DNA from: Chinchilla lanigera
Taxonomy: Eukaryota > Chordata > Mammalia > Rodentia > Chinchillidae
DNA length: 64,000 nucleotides
Direction: 5' to 3'
Assembly: GCF_000276665.1 (NCBI RefSeq)
Contig: NW_004955487.1
Span: forward strand, 3,648,506-3,712,505
The notes under the pieces were generated by a model. The model worked only from the letters and a program-made list of their open reading frames with translations, made no database searches and was not told the DNA's origin. Shown here piece after piece: positions 34,089 to 47,138 of the stretch. Every line of letters starts with the position of its first letter. Position 1 is the stretch's first letter. Position numbers and translations under genes: made by a program.

Positions 34089-36074
34089 GCTGAGTGGAGA
34101 ACTTGGTGCTTTTCTCTGGATCTGAACAAACACTTATCTCCCGGTCACCTCGGAGTCCGTCCCAGCGCCTCCACTGTCAGTCCTGAGCCCTCCGTGTGCT
34201 GCGGGGCTGTCACAGCGACAGCATTCACCCTTCCTTCCTTAAGCCCTGGGGCTCCTGTGCATCCAGCCTCTCGCACTACGAGGCCTTCATCAGACTGCAA
34301 CCATCACTATCAAAACCGAGACGGCTCCAAAGTGACTCTCAGGTGGGTGGTACATACCATGTGGATGCAACAGACAAAAGGAAGATTCATGTCCCAGGCA
34401 TGGAACAGAACAGTGAGAGATGCTGTCACGCTACATGGGCCAGACCACAACCTAAAATGTATGAGCTGTTTATTCCCAGAGCTTTCCATTGAATATTGCT
34501 GGACCACCACTGACCCCAGGTAATGGAAACAGTGGAGAACAAAACTGCAGACAAGGAGAGAAGGCCTGGCTGTTGTGAAGTCCTGAAGCCGGTGGACAGT
34601 TTGGGCTGGAACAATTAGACAAGAGGAGGGAAGGAAGGGGGCAAATAGAAGAGGACAAAGTTAACTGAACTTTATTTGCAAATGAAAGGGAGCCTATGCT
34701 TAAAAGGCTAAAGACCAGCACCTGGGAAGATAGCGCTATAAGAGTCTTCACCCTCCCCTGAGAGTCTGCAGCTCGGCTCAGCCAGGTGAATGTCCCACAG
34801 CTGGCAAGGAGAACACAGGTCAAGGACAGGAGTCTGTCTGCAAAGGGAGTCACAGCAGGTGCGGGCCAGCCCTGGTTTCTGCGTGACCCTGGACTCGGGG
34901 CAGGACATGGGGAACCAGCGCCGTGCTGAGGACTGCACAGGAGCCCTGCAGAGATCGCAAGTCCTAAAGGAGCTCCAGGAAACCGACAGCCCTTGGCTGC
35001 ATGATCAGAAGAAATCTCCAGGAAGGAGAGCGGGTCACACATCCCAGTCCAGACGCCCCAGGAGAAGAAAGCGACCATGAGTCTTTATAACTGAGGAATC
35101 GCACTGATCTTCTCATTTATGCTTTGGCCTTAATTCCAAGCTGCTCAACACATGAAAGCATTGGATATGACAGATGTTCTTGGAGGTCTCCTTTCAAATC
35201 TCACACTAGCTCTTCCATGTGTCACTTGGTGTCTGCTTACAAAGCCTGAGCGCCCAGCCCAAGCTGCAGCCTTTCCAAATGTGGGAGGATCAACCTCTGG
35301 CCTGAGACACAGAGAAACCCAGGACTCGAACTGAGGACAGGGGTGCCTGCAGCAGACCCAAGCATGTGTGGGTGCCCAGGTCATTGTCTGTCATCTGTGA
35401 AAAGCAAGACAAGAATCTTCATCACTCCTTACTGTTTTCTAAATCTAACTGACCAAAAAGCCCACAGACATGCTGTAAAAAAAAAAAAAAATACTCTCTA
35501 GTCAGTGGGTGAAAATGTTTATTTTCTATGTGAGAACTATCCAGAGAGGTGCATGGAAAAGAAGTGAAATGGCCCACGGTGACCTCCATTGAAGAAAATG
35601 CTGTCATAGTAGCACGCTATATTTTTTTAAAAGTAGCAGAGATAAAATGAGTAGAGATGGGATGGAGGGATGAGGTCATCAGCGGTCAGGTTGCAGGAAA
35701 TTCATTAGTGGAGCCATTCAGCTTTTAAATTATGAATGGGGTCTATTTAAGTCCCCAAGTGGACCACTGGCTTCCGGAGAAGCACGTGTCTCTGGGCTGA
35801 AAGTATCAGGGGTGCTTTCCTGGACTTCTGCAGAGACCTGCAGGATGACCCCTCGCACAGACCCAGGTCCCCTCCTGGCCACCTCCTCCAACATTTGTCT
35901 GCTCCTGTTGAATTCTTTAACAGCGTCCCCATGCTGGACGAGGATCCCTCCCAGGACCGTTCCAAGGGGTCAATGCTCAGAATTGTGAAATGTGCAGCGA
36001 ATGGTTGTTCTGAGAACTGGAGAGAGTAAAGTGCTTCTGGGCTCTCTGATAACCCAGAGAGTTATGGAATATTC
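34089..36074. other. Unannotated sequence
   Basis: Contains the longest non-repeat ORF of the left part (34470-35078, minus, 202 codons), Ser/Leu/Pro-rich and of no recognised family. Without splice or promoter signals I treat it as chance. Confidence 0.4.
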
Positions 36075-36285
36075 CTCCTTTTGCAAAAGGGAAAGGGACC
36101 ACGAGATGGAAGGGAAGGGAAGGGAAGGGAAGGGAAGGGAAGGGAAGGGAAGGGAAGGGGATGGGAGGGGAGGGAACAAGAATTAAAATGTGTTGCATAT
36201 GCACACCAACTCCCTACCATAAATGTAATCATTATGTACTGCAAACATGGATTCACTAAGAAATGGAAGAAAAAATGAAGGGGAA
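36075..36285 (+). mobile_element. LINE-1 3' UTR remnant with (GGGAA)n
   Basis: A purine-rich tract (36108-36176) followed by 'taatcattatgtactgcaaa', which also occurs in the LINE-1 3' end at 57.4 kb. The GGGAA units probably arose from the UTR's own purine tract. Confidence 0.6.
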
Positions 36286-36429
36286 AAGCCAGGGCAGAGT
36301 CTCTCTAGCTCTCCAGGGAAGACAGATCACACAGAATATGTGGCTGCCCTGTGCTTAGAACTGAAGGCCTTGGTGCCCAAGCCTGTGATTTTTATGTAAA
36401 TATAGATTTACTAGAAATATATATGCAGG

Positions 36430-36652
36430 TCAGGTGTGGTGGCACATGCCTATAATCCCAGTACTTGGGAGGCTGAGGCAGGAGAATAGCTCTGAGTTCA
36501 AGGCCAGCCTGGGCTATCTAGTGAGCTCAAAGCTAGCCTGAACTACATAGAAAAACCCTGTCTCAAAAAAGAAAGAAAAGAAGGAAGAGAGAGAGAAAGA
36601 GAAAGAAAGAAAGAAAGGAAGGAAGGAAGGAAGGAAGGAAGGAAGGAAGGAA

Positions 36653-36726
<74 letters not shown>

Positions 36727-36740
36727 AAAAGAAAGAAGAC
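36430..36740 (+). mobile_element. B1 SINE with (GGAA)n/(GAAA)n tail
   Basis: ggtgtggtggcacatgcc, the duplicated module, accctgtctcaaaaaag, then ~150 bp of GGAA and GAAA units grown from the A tail. Confidence 0.95.
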
Positions 36741-37099
36741 ATGCTAGGAGAGACCTGGTAATCCCTAGATCAACCCTGGCACCTATAACGTACTTGTTAA
36801 TGGATATAAAACCAGAATTCCTCCAAATGACAAAATCCTACCACCACACCAGGCTTTTCTATATAAAAACAGCTATTTTTCTTCCAAGTGCACTATTGTA
36901 ATGGGGTATTCCTTATAATGAAGCAATGCCTTAAAATATATGTTTCATTTTTTAAAAAGCAACAACACTGACACACAAGTATTAAAAGAAATCTGTCCTT
37001 TCTGTTTAATCAACTCATACAGGAGTGATACACTCTCAGGAATTTTACATTTGCCTAAGAATGTAAATAAAAGAGGAGAAGGAAAATGAAGTGTTTTAT

Positions 37100-37420
37100 A
37101 CCTTTTCAAACTAAATATTTATTTTTTTTAAATTTTTTAAAGAAAATAGTACAAAAAGAGAACAATAGCAAAATATAAACAAAACAAGGCAAGGACATTA
37201 AAAATGATACAGGGTTTCAAACCAAATGATAGGGATTAACAGTGGTTGTTAAAGGGAATAAGAAAATAATAATTTAAAGGAACATTAGAGACAATACATA
37301 GTTTCACTAGACAGGATTGTAGGAATTCACTAATGGTTGTTATACTGCAAATTGTTGTCACGTAAGTTGCTCAGATTACCAGAGATAAGCATGCAAAATT
37401 GGTCAAAATATATAAAAAAC
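37100..37420. repeat. Unidentified A-rich repeat X, copy 2
   Basis: Shares with the 29.2 kb copy: gatacagggtttcaaaccaa, taacagtggttgtta, gtttcactagacaggattg and ttgctcagattacc. Confidence 0.55.
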
Positions 37421-37608
37421 AAAAAATGTTTAATCATTAACTGTTCTCGGGGGCATAATATTAATTTTTGACTAGCAAGCAAAACAAGACCTCGCTGAGT
37501 TTCCGGAAGGTCCTAAATGCGTGCTCCACCTAGTGGAGAAGTAGGAGAGTGAGGATTGTTCAAGCGCGTGTATATTAATGATGGATGCATATTTTATTTT
37601 TAGGCCTT

Positions 37609-37894
37609 GTTATGGTTTCCACCTATAGGTCCCCTGAGAGCCTCAGGTACTTACTGGCCAGCATCTGGAAGGTGGTGGATTATGGGGATTTAGGGTTGAT
37701 TTAGGAGGCAGGGTCTGGTGGGAAGAGGTGACGTCATGGGGCGGGGCCTTAGCATCTCCCTTCGCAGCCCCTCCCTTCTGTCTCCACTTCCTGGTCACCA
37801 TGAGGTGAGCAGCTCTCCTCCTCCAGGCCCTCCCACCATGCCTCCTGCCTTGGAGCCAGCCAACCAGGGACTAAAAATGTGAGCCAAAATATAC
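37609..37894 (+). mobile_element. MaLR-type LTR, 3' end lost
   Basis: Starts tgttatggtttccacc, contains a CRE-like TGACGTCA (37729-37736) beside a GC box, and gactaaaaatgtgagcc near the break. A B1 element adjoins on the right. Confidence 0.8.
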
Positions 37895-38052
37895 CTCTCC
37901 TAGTGGGGCATGGTGGTGCACACCTATAAGCCCAGCATTTGGGAGGCAGAGGCAGGAGGATTGCTGTGAGTTTGAGGCCAGCCTGGACTGCATGGTGAGA
38001 GCCTGTCTCGAGAGAGAGAGAAAGTTAAAGAGAGAAAGAGAGAAACAAATGA
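37895..38052 (+). mobile_element. B1 SINE
   Basis: tggggcatggtggtgcacac through gagagcctgtctcgagagag, with a GA-rich tail. Abuts the truncated LTR. Confidence 0.9.
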
Positions 38053-38054
38053 TT

Positions 38055-38975
38055 TCACAGCATGCCTTGCAAGAGGACCTGCTGTGGTATGCAAGGGTTT
38101 TCACAATTCAGTGCACATAAACTGAGTCTCGATGGAGGTCAGACAGTCATTAATTCACTTCATCACATTGGAAAACTCTTTAAGAAAGGGTGGAAAAATA
38201 AAACATTTTCCCCCATTCCCAAACTAGGCATTACCAATATAATATACATCAGGAAAAGCAGACAGACCAAAGAAAGGGGTAGGTCAATGCTTACTATGAA
38301 TTAAGATTCCAATGAAATTGTAAAACGTAAGTTAAAATGCTTTTCAGGATTTTTTTCTTTCTGCTACAATTCAGAAGTGGTAAAAAAATCACAAGCAGGT
38401 GGCCACAGTCCTGAGGAATCCTTAAGCATGGAATGGTTCCTATGTCATGGAATTAAATCATGGCACCAAGTTTCAAAGTGCCGGCATAATATGATGTATT
38501 CTTGACAGAGACCTCCAAGAAATAAATATCCCAAGCCTTCTAGCCAAGGTTGACCTATCGATCGAGGAGGAGAGGGTGTTCTAAGGGGCAAAGCATTTTG
38601 AAAAATTAACACTACCCAGATGCACCATAATGCTTTCAAGAACTGTCTTGGGCAGACGGAACATCAATCTGAAGGACTAGAGAAAAAAAATCAGCTCATG
38701 ACAAGAGAGGCGATATTTGGAAAGCACAGCATACCTTTCTACACCATGGTCCTGCCCCAAAAGAGAGAGAGAAAGAAAAGAAAGGAAGTGGACGGCAGAG
38801 TCCCTGTGGTCCTGACTTCCCAGTGTTCTTGACCCTGGAGTGGCAGGGGGAAACCAGGCCACCCACTTCTGCAGCAGTCACCCCCTCTGTAGATGCCCAG
38901 GGCAGCTTCTGTGGCTGATGTTCACCCAGTGCAGCCGCATCCTCCATGTTAGGGACAAAACCAGGCTGGCCGAGG
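38055..38975. other. Unannotated sequence
   Basis: No feature recognised. Confidence 0.5.
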
Positions 38976-39142
38976 TGTATATACCTGTCATCTCAGCACT
39001 CTGGAAGGCTGAGGCAGGAGGATTCCATGTTCAAGTCCAGTCCAGGGAACTTGGTGACTTCACATAACCCTATCTCAGAATAAAAAAGGGCTGGAGAGGT
39101 AGCTAAGTACGAAGGCCCCATGTTCAGTCCACAGCACCAAAC
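38976..39142 (+). mobile_element. B1+ID composite SINE
   Basis: catctcagcactctggaagg, ggctgaggcaggaggattcc, then gggctggagaggtagctaag and ttcagtccacagcacc. Confidence 0.8.
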
Positions 39143-39654
39143 CGAACAAAACTGGGCGGCCTGCTGCTGCTTCCTCTGCCTGTCTTCTGCTGAACCTGCA
39201 GCTGTTCTGTGTTGCATACACAAGTGACTGCTGGGCCCCATTTGCCCCCCTTAGCGCCCCACCTCCATGCCTGACGCCTGGCCCACAAGCCCTCCCAACA
39301 GGCACTGCGGAGGACCCAAGTTTCCAAACACTGTGGAAACCTCCAGGTGGGCAAACATAGGGAACCCATGCCCTGTTCAGCCTCAGAGCTCCCTGTGATA
39401 GGCCCAGGCACGCGGTCCTCCTGCCAGGGCATCACCAAGGGCCCCAGGACCTGGCCCACGCATCGCACTGCTTCCCGAGCGGCAGGAGGGTTCTGCGTGT
39501 GGAGGAGACCCCCTAGGTCGACAGACAGGAGGAGGCCATCGGGTTTCTCCAGCGCCTGAGTGCCCTTTCTGCCAGTCCGCTTCTCACTGAAAATCCTGCA
39601 AGGTGTGATCGGAAAATAGCATTTAGGAAATGCTAAACTTCCTTTTAGCTTTTT
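39143..39654. other. Unannotated sequence
   Basis: GC-rich. A 198-codon minus ORF runs from here into the foldback element and the composite SINE, so it is not a gene. Confidence 0.5.
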
Positions 39655-40083
39655 GCAGTAAGAGACACATTGCCATGAGCCCCACCCCGCTCCAAAATCC
39701 TCTGCTTGCTTCGAACACACTCATCCCATCATCCTTGCCGCTTTCTGCAGCAGCTCTGGAGTCCTCTTTCCTGTCCTGTCCTGGCTGCCTCGATGTCCTG
39801 AATGAATCTGAACTGTTTCTCTTTCCTGGTCATTTTGACCTTGGGGAAGAGCCGGAAGCGGCACGGTGCCAAATCCTGTGACTGGGGTGTTGAGCATCAT
39901 GTTTTTACACACCTGCATTTCCATTTGGTGGCGCTGAGCAGCAGCAGTCACCATATTTTTTTTATCACACCTCATAAAGACACTCAGGAAAGTGACTCCA
40001 GAGCCGCGGCAGAAAGGGGTAAAATGAAAGGATACGCGGGGGTGGGTATTATGAAGGCATGGCAAAGTGTCTTTTACTGTAAT
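39655..40083 (+). mobile_element. Foldback (long-TIR) element, copy 3
   Basis: Ends gcagtaagagacacattgcc and ggcaaagtgtcttttactgt. The arms share the 'ctttctgcagcagctctgga' module in inverted form. The middle matches copies 1 and 2 (ccttggggaagagccggaag; tcatgtttttacac). Confidence 0.7.
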
Positions 40084-43028
40084 ACATTTTATTTGTGTTT
40101 AAACGTTCACATTTTTTATCACACTTCGTAATGTTTTCCTCTTCACACATCTACTCACCACCGAGGTGCTGCCTGCCCTGCCCACACATGACCTGTGGGC
40201 TCCTCAGGCACCTGAGGGGTGTTGTGCAGCTGGGCAGGTGGCCTCATCCGTGTCCTTCCAGGCTGGCTGTGCAGGCAGGGCAGCATGGCCAGAACTCTGG
40301 CCCCTGGGAGTTGCATCTGTCTTTCCTGTCCCTAAAAGTGTGCGCGTGAAGGGCACACAGCTTTCTCTCTGCCTGCTGCGAACAGCTCGCTGTGCTGAAA
40401 CCCACTGCAGTCTCGCCTCTGTGGCCTCGAGTCCGGCTGCCACGGGCGTGATCAAAGAAGCAGAGCTCCATTAAGATTCCCCAGCTTCCCCTTTGTGACC
40501 CTCAGCTCCATGCAGGCAGCCCGAGGACAGAGTCTGACAGGCAAGCTCATCTCTGCACCACCCAGCCGGGAACCTGAGAAGTCTCGGCTCAGCACACAGC
40601 AGGGTTCTGCCAAGTCGGCTCTGAGCACAGACAGCGGAGATAAAACGCAGCCTGGCAGCCCTGAGCAAGTTCTCTGATCCCTCTCCCTTCAGGCTGAGAG
40701 CGTAAAGCAGAGTGCAGCCTTGCTGTTCTCTTTTTTTATTAAATGATTCTAGCCAAGAAAGCAGGCTGGGACGGACAGAAACCTTCATCTCGGAATTCTG
40801 CAAATGATGCTAGAGAAGTAGCTGCTTGGGGCTGCATTTAAGGATAATCTAGTGTTTAGGAAATACCTGGAAAAATTCCAATCATTTCTGGTATCTCTAT
40901 TTTCTGTACACTATGCTCCAAGTTGGGGTTTTCTTCCACAGACTATAAATGGGCACATGGCCCATAGTACCTTAGGATGTGACCCACCCTGCTTATATTC
41001 TGCTCTTTGGTTATAATAACAGAGCCTGCATCTCTCTGAGAGCCATTTTTAATATTTTCCAGCAGATACATCAGCAATCTCTCTCTTTTGTGTGACATTC
41101 ATTCAACACACCATAGTGAGCCCCAATATTCAAGGTCCCACGCTCACCACTTAAGACAGTTCTCTGCTGGAGTGTCCCCTGTTCCAGACAGGGGAGCATC
41201 TAGACTTTTTTATTTACCTCTCATTTTCCTTCCAATTATATTCTTACAGGAAGGCCAAGGGATGCCAGAGAAGGTAGGTCTTACCTTTTGCTTTTGGGAT
41301 CCGCTCACATCATATGCTGGAAGGGTTTGTTGCTATGACTTGCTTGAACTTTAGGGCTGGGCCAGGCCACAGTTGATTTTTCAGAAACAAAAGTTCGCTC
41401 ACAAAAACCTGTCTACAATGTGACCACTATTTCTGAGTCTGCGGAATGAAAACTACTGCCCAGCATCTCCCCGGCAAGGGACTGTACTGTTCTGGGTGTG
41501 GGATAAACTGGGGTGTGGACATGCGTGCACCTCTTGGTAATAAACAGCGTGGGTCTACATCCTCCCAGGAAGCATGTATATAGGACTTTTGCCCCCAAAA
41601 TCAACCAGGCTTTTTTTTCAATGGTTGCTCTGTAGAAGAGCCTACAGAAGTGATCTAACAGCTACTTCCTAAAATGCGCATAAGGAAAAACGAAGACAGA
41701 TGGGCACTGTCTACCTGTCCTCCTGCCCACCCTCCCTCCCTCCCAACATCGCCCCTTCCCCGGCTGCTCACTGGTGGCCAGCTCTGCCCCACTGCACAGA
41801 GCCATCTGCCACTGATGCCTGACCTGTGATCCCCCAGATCCACTTGAAAAACAGCAGGGACAGCTGTCCCGCAGCTGTGAGCCACCGAAACATCAGCGCA
41901 AGACACCCTCCTGGGGGGGACAGATGGGTTCTGTGCATCCTTTCAAACATTTCTGCTTTTGGGGTGCAGGGGCCCAGCACTTAAGTTTTCAAAGACACCC
42001 ACACTTGGGTGGCATCAGAATTCGGGGGTCAGGAAAATCAAGTTCTGATCATTCCCGGAACTTCTGCGGCAGTTGGAAAAGCAAATTAAATGCATCTATC
42101 GGGGAACTGAAGAACATTTTCTATGCTGAATGCTGGGATGAAACTGACAGGGTTACAGCTCATCATGTTGAAGCAACAGAGAAAAACACATTGAAGAGAA
42201 GCAAAACAGCATAAAATATAGCTACAACTTGAAACCAATAAGCAATTTATCTTCCCCTCACACCATACTGGAACCAGGAGCAGAGCAATGTTATTATTTT
42301 ATTATTTATAACGACTGGGACTTAGCCATAGGCGACTTGGCGGAGGTATCTGGGTTTCAGGCCATTTGTTTTCTGCTTTTATCGTTAATCATTCCTCCAG
42401 CCAAACACTGCAGCTACAGAACAGCACAGCCCAAACTCACAGCTGTTCTGAGCAGGGAGACTCGCTGCTGAGCTGCGAGATCATGCGCAGATTTGGGCCA
42501 AGGATGCTGCAGGCACATAGGTCCAGCGGCTCAGCTCTGCCCAGCACCATGGGAGTCGTCTGGTCCCGCTGCCATTTCCCAGATGGTCAGAGGACAGCAT
42601 GACATATAGGGGTGAGGGGTGGCTCTGCCACAAAGATAGGAGCTGCTGCTATCCTACCGCATAACTCTGGGAGTGTGATACAAACACCCCAGTCTGCTTT
42701 CTCATTTGCAAAGCCATAAGGCCCTCCCTTCTCCATCCCATGGACCCCCTTGCTGACAGTACCGAAGGAAGGTGGGAGGACACCTTGTCTATTGTGTGCC
42801 ACCCCCAAAGACCCATCCAACCGCTCAGACCCACCCACACTGCCGGGACCCCATCGTGGGTGTTGCCCATAACACAAGTGCCCACCTCAAAGGGACGGCC
42901 CAAGGTAACAGTCACAGGGGGCTGCTAAGATAGGACACCTGGCCACTGCAACCTGAGATGTGTTGGAAATGTAAAACAGACACCAGGTTTGAAGGCTTAT
43001 ACACAAAAACAAAAAGAAATGCCAAATA
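40084..43028. other. Unannotated 2.9-kb stretch
   Basis: No repeat recognised. Several ORFs of 80-110 codons overlap on both strands without splice support. Confidence 0.45.
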
Positions 43029-43097
43029 CGTTGTTGTTGTTGTTGTCATTGTCGTTGTCATCGTCATTATTATTGTCATCTTTGTCGTTGTTGTTTG
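43029..43097. repeat. (TTG)n / (TCN)n trinucleotide repeat
   Basis: Imperfect ttgttgttg and cattgtcgttgtcatc units. Confidence 0.9.
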
Positions 43098-43129
43098 GTA
43101 GGGCAGGACACTGAGACAGGGCCTTCATT

Positions 43130-43265
43130 CACACTTGTTTTACGTTTTAGTTTGAGATAGGGTCTAAGTCATTAAGTTGCCCATGCTGGACTGAATCTTG
43201 TGATTCTCCTCCCTCAGCCTTGCAGAGTGCTGAGATTACAGACCTGTGCCACCACACCCATCTCA
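43130..43265 (-). mobile_element. B1-type SINE, antisense
   Basis: gagatagggtctaagtcatt, ctccctcagccttgcagag and ctgtgccaccacacccat. Confidence 0.8.
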
Positions 43266-44822
43266 TCTATACTTTTATACTGGTTACACATGGAAATAAT
43301 TCTGCTTCAGCATGTGAGATTAACAAAAATAGACTATTAAAACTGATTGTACCTGTTTCATTCCATTTGTTCTAATGCGGCCCTTGTCTTTCTATTTCCT
43401 GTTGTAGGTCACACTGTGGTAATGTCTGAGCTTTGAAGACCCACTTTGTACAGCAAAGAGTCCTACAACTGATTAAATATTGCTTAAATTTCTCTAAGCT
43501 TTGGTTGCATTTCACTCAGAACTGGTGTAAGCTTTGGTCAAATTATTCAACAATAAAACCTTCCACTTTTGACTTTAGGGCACTTCTGCAATTACTGGAA
43601 CTGAACAGAGGAGTCCACTGAAATTGTCTTTACAAAAGAGAAGGAAGTGTGCAGCACTTGATAAGAGCACACATGGATTTTGACCTTTTGCAATTTTACC
43701 AGGAAAGATCTCAACTTATGAGAAGAAATTTTGATACACTACCTATTTTAATGGGGTGAATTCATATTTTGTACCACAATGGAGGGAAAGTGCGAGGCTC
43801 CATAGAACTTGGCAGCATATAAATTTAATAAAATGTTAAAAGAATCATCCATAGAAACAGTTTCTTTGGTGAGTTTGTCTTATAAAACTATTTGTCAATG
43901 AAAGTCACCATGGTTGAAGGCACAAAGACAGTAACTATTGAAATATATGCCTGAGGTGCTTACAATTTCAGTATTTTAAAGACAGAATTGAGAATTTCCT
44001 ACATTTGACAAAATTTGCTTTGAGCTTATCAAATCCTTCCACACCTCCAGAGAATATTTCCTTAATTATAAATATAATACCATATGGAGAAAAACCCATT
44101 GGAGATGCTAAAATTTTCAACTATATTAACAAGAAAATTAAAGGAAAAATTATTTAAAAAATTAAAATAGTGAGCTCAGTCAAGTGTATTTTTTAGAATA
44201 CCAGGCATGGGATATTACATACAGATAATTTTAAGAATACAGGCAACATGCATCATATGTACTGAGAATAATTAATTGGTTTTTATGTTCAGATAATCAG
44301 CATTTAAAACTTCTACTTGTCTTTCTTTAATGTGCATAAGCATTTTATATTTATTTTATATAAATGATTTATTTAATAGATCTTATTTAATGGATCTTCA
44401 GAGGCAGGGATGGGAAAAATTAATCTACTGGCCAATAGATTTCTCTCTTCTTCTGTCTTCTTCCTCCCCCCTTCTCACACACATTCATAGATTGTTTCTG
44501 GTCCTCTTCTCACTGTCAGAAGTGGCCTGGGCCAGGCAGGCAGGCAGTCAGTTGTATAGTCATCCTCTCGCCCACTCAATGGAGAGAGCTTTGGCTTTTC
44601 CTTTCCTCCTTCCATAACAGGGGAAACCATCACCTGTGGAGGGATAGAGGCTATCCAGTGTCCCTGTGACAAAGATGAGGGTGGTGGGAGAGAAAACCCC
44701 ACTGGAACCCCAGGTGGATGGCTGCAGGAGTAGCTGCTCTGAATTCTGCACTCGGGAGACCTGCACTCTTCCTGTTGGCCAAGTCACACATATTGGAAAT
44801 TCCAGGATGAGGACCATGCCTG
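43266..44822. other. Unannotated AT-rich sequence
   Basis: No repeat or gene recognised; open frames are short. Confidence 0.5.
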
Positions 44823-44823
44823 T

Positions 44824-45225
44824 CTTAGGTACTTTTCTGGTTGCTGAGACAAAATACCCAACACCCAAAGTTCAGGAGGAAAGGTTTATTTCATTTTGTA
44901 ATTTGTAGAGGTTTCAGTCCACAGTTGGCTGGCTCCAAGGCAGGGTGGCATGACAGAGGGGCACTGCAGAGGAGAAACAGCTCATGGCAGAGCAGGGGAG
45001 GCAAAAGGCAGCAAAGTGACAGCAACAAACTGAAGCAAGCAGCAGCAGCAAGCCTACCTTTATATTCCATCCAGGCTGCCCCACCTTTTGGGCAGTGCTA
45101 CCCACACCAGGAGTAGGAGACCCTTAATCCCTGCATCACACTGGTCACCTCTGAAAAAACCCCATCTATAACATCATGCGGCTTTGGGAGGAAGATAATC
45201 TAGACCCAAGCCATAAAACAACACC
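44824..45225 (-). mobile_element. MaLR-type LTR, antisense
   Basis: cttttctggttgctgagac, aaatacccaacacccaaag, gtttcagtccacagttggc; ends gacccaagccataaaaca. Same family as the 17.5 and 63.8 kb copies. Confidence 0.75.
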
Positions 45226-45289
45226 TTCATATAAGTAACAAAGGCATTAGCAAAAAGGGTCAAAATCAGCTCTTTGAAAGCTCCAGAAG

Positions 45290-45421
45290 CCAAGTGTGGT
45301 GGCATCTGTCTATAGTCTCAGCACTTATGAGGCTGAGGTAGGAGGGGTGCCATGAGTTCAAAGCCAGCCTGGGCTACACAGTGAGATCCTGTTCCAAAAA
45401 AACAAAAAGAAAAAAGAAAAG
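45290..45421 (+). mobile_element. B1 SINE, lacking the duplication
   Basis: agccaagtgtggtggcatc, gaggctgaggtaggagggg, caaagccagcctgggctac and an A-rich tail. Confidence 0.85.
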
Positions 45422-47138
45422 GCCCTAGAAAATGAAAAAGAAATTGAAAGATAGCAGCTACACAAAAAGCACTTATTCAACACAAATACCTTGGTAAACT
45501 GCAGCATTTGAACTTGCCCTGGTCCAGTCTCTGTCCCTCATTCTCATCAGTGGCCTTTAAAAGTAGTTACCTGGTGACCATGTGGGCTGTGAAGACAGCC
45601 ACTAACCCCCACCCCTGGGGGAAGCAGGAGAGGTCTGGGATTCCACAGAAGCTCACACCCAGAACTCTGCGCACCACAGGCTCATCCCTCCTTTACCTGA
45701 CTCAGAGCTCTCTGTGTATGAGCAGCCCTGAGGCATTTGTCAAAAACAAGAGTGGCAACTGCCACTTCACAGCTACCTGATATAGCAACAGCACAGGGCT
45801 GACCAAAAACTTCTGAGTTTTAGTTTTAAAGAAAAACCAGGGAATGAGATGTTTGTAGAAGGCTTTGCAAAGTTCTGACATATTCCTGAGGGTTCATGTG
45901 GCCAGAAGCATGTCCAGAGCACAGAAAAGACTTGAAAAGGCACAAAACTGTCACCTCTAGCTGACCCTGAGGTGGAAGGAAGCAAAGGCTAAGGTAGAGC
46001 TGAAAACCCCTGGCCGTACACTGAAGGTGGACACACACTCAGAGCCCTCAGAAAAGCCTGGGGACACGATTGAAGACGTTTGAGGAAGTCTCTGTCCAAT
46101 CATCACCTTAACACCATGCTCACTCAGTAAGCTCCAAAAAAAGACAGAGATCTGCACCCAGCCCATTACAATCAAGCCACCAGAAGATAGGAAGATAACA
46201 GACAACAGCAGGAAGAAAGTTGAGTCCTCATGCCCCAGAGACCATGCTGAGATGAGCCCAGGAAAAAAGGACTCCCCCCCCCACCGCCGCCACAAAGCAT
46301 CACCATGGTAACAGCAGTCACCAAAAGTCATCACCCATCCGAGACACAGGAACCCCAAACAGGGATCCCTGAACTACGAGTGCTCTTCAGAACTTGGTCT
46401 AAGAAGCTTTTGACTTTTCCCAGCCCTAAACAACCTCTACTACTTCAGTGATGGGAGAAAGAGTATCTTTTGCCATATTTTCTTCCATAAGAGAGAAATG
46501 TGTTTCCATAGTTTTTCTTCTAGTTTCTACTGCTGGTTTCAGAAGCTTAACGATGTTTTCAAACTCTCCTCTCTCCGTATTTCCCTAGGAACCTCGGTTA
46601 GGTTCTGATACTGTCCAATTGATACGCCTTATTGGATTCCCACTTCACATTCTTCTACAGCTTTGCTTATGGGGTCTCCCATAGTGAAGGGTGTCAAATC
46701 TGTGGGTTTGGGTTCTGGCAAAACGTCTATGATTCAAAAGGAATTCTGAACAACTAATGATGTTCTGATTCTAACCAGGAAACACCTGCTCATCGCTCCT
46801 CCTTTTAACCTAGATGTGATTTCACTTATTATTGTCCTGCCTGCCTGTTTTACCTCGCATCCTCTTACTTTCCCATAGAGACCCAGCTGCATAAAATACC
46901 CATGCATATTTTCCAGAGGTAAATACAAAATCCGGTTTCCTGCCTTAAGGAAATCCTCAAGTCATCTAATAGTGCTCAACATACCCTCTCCTTACCTTTT
47001 CATTTTTTCCATGTCTGACATCGCATAATCCTGCATCTTTAGAGATAATCTGTCTATACGTATTACTAAATATTTGCCAACAACTTTAAGGAGTGCTGAA
47101 CCTCAGTTACCTTTAAGGAAATAATTCCACATACCACC
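45422..47138. other. Unannotated sequence left of an LTR
   Basis: 46.4-47.1 kb is pyrimidine-rich, as is the DNA right of the LTR (47.84-48.2 kb), so the LTR may have landed in one older element. I could not name it. Confidence 0.45.

Noticed and set aside
34470..35078. 202-codon minus-strand ORF
   Set aside because: Length is tempting, but there is no recognised motif, splice site or promoter, and opposing ORFs overlap it.
39124..39720. 198-codon minus-strand ORF
   Set aside because: It spans a composite SINE, unique DNA and the foldback element.
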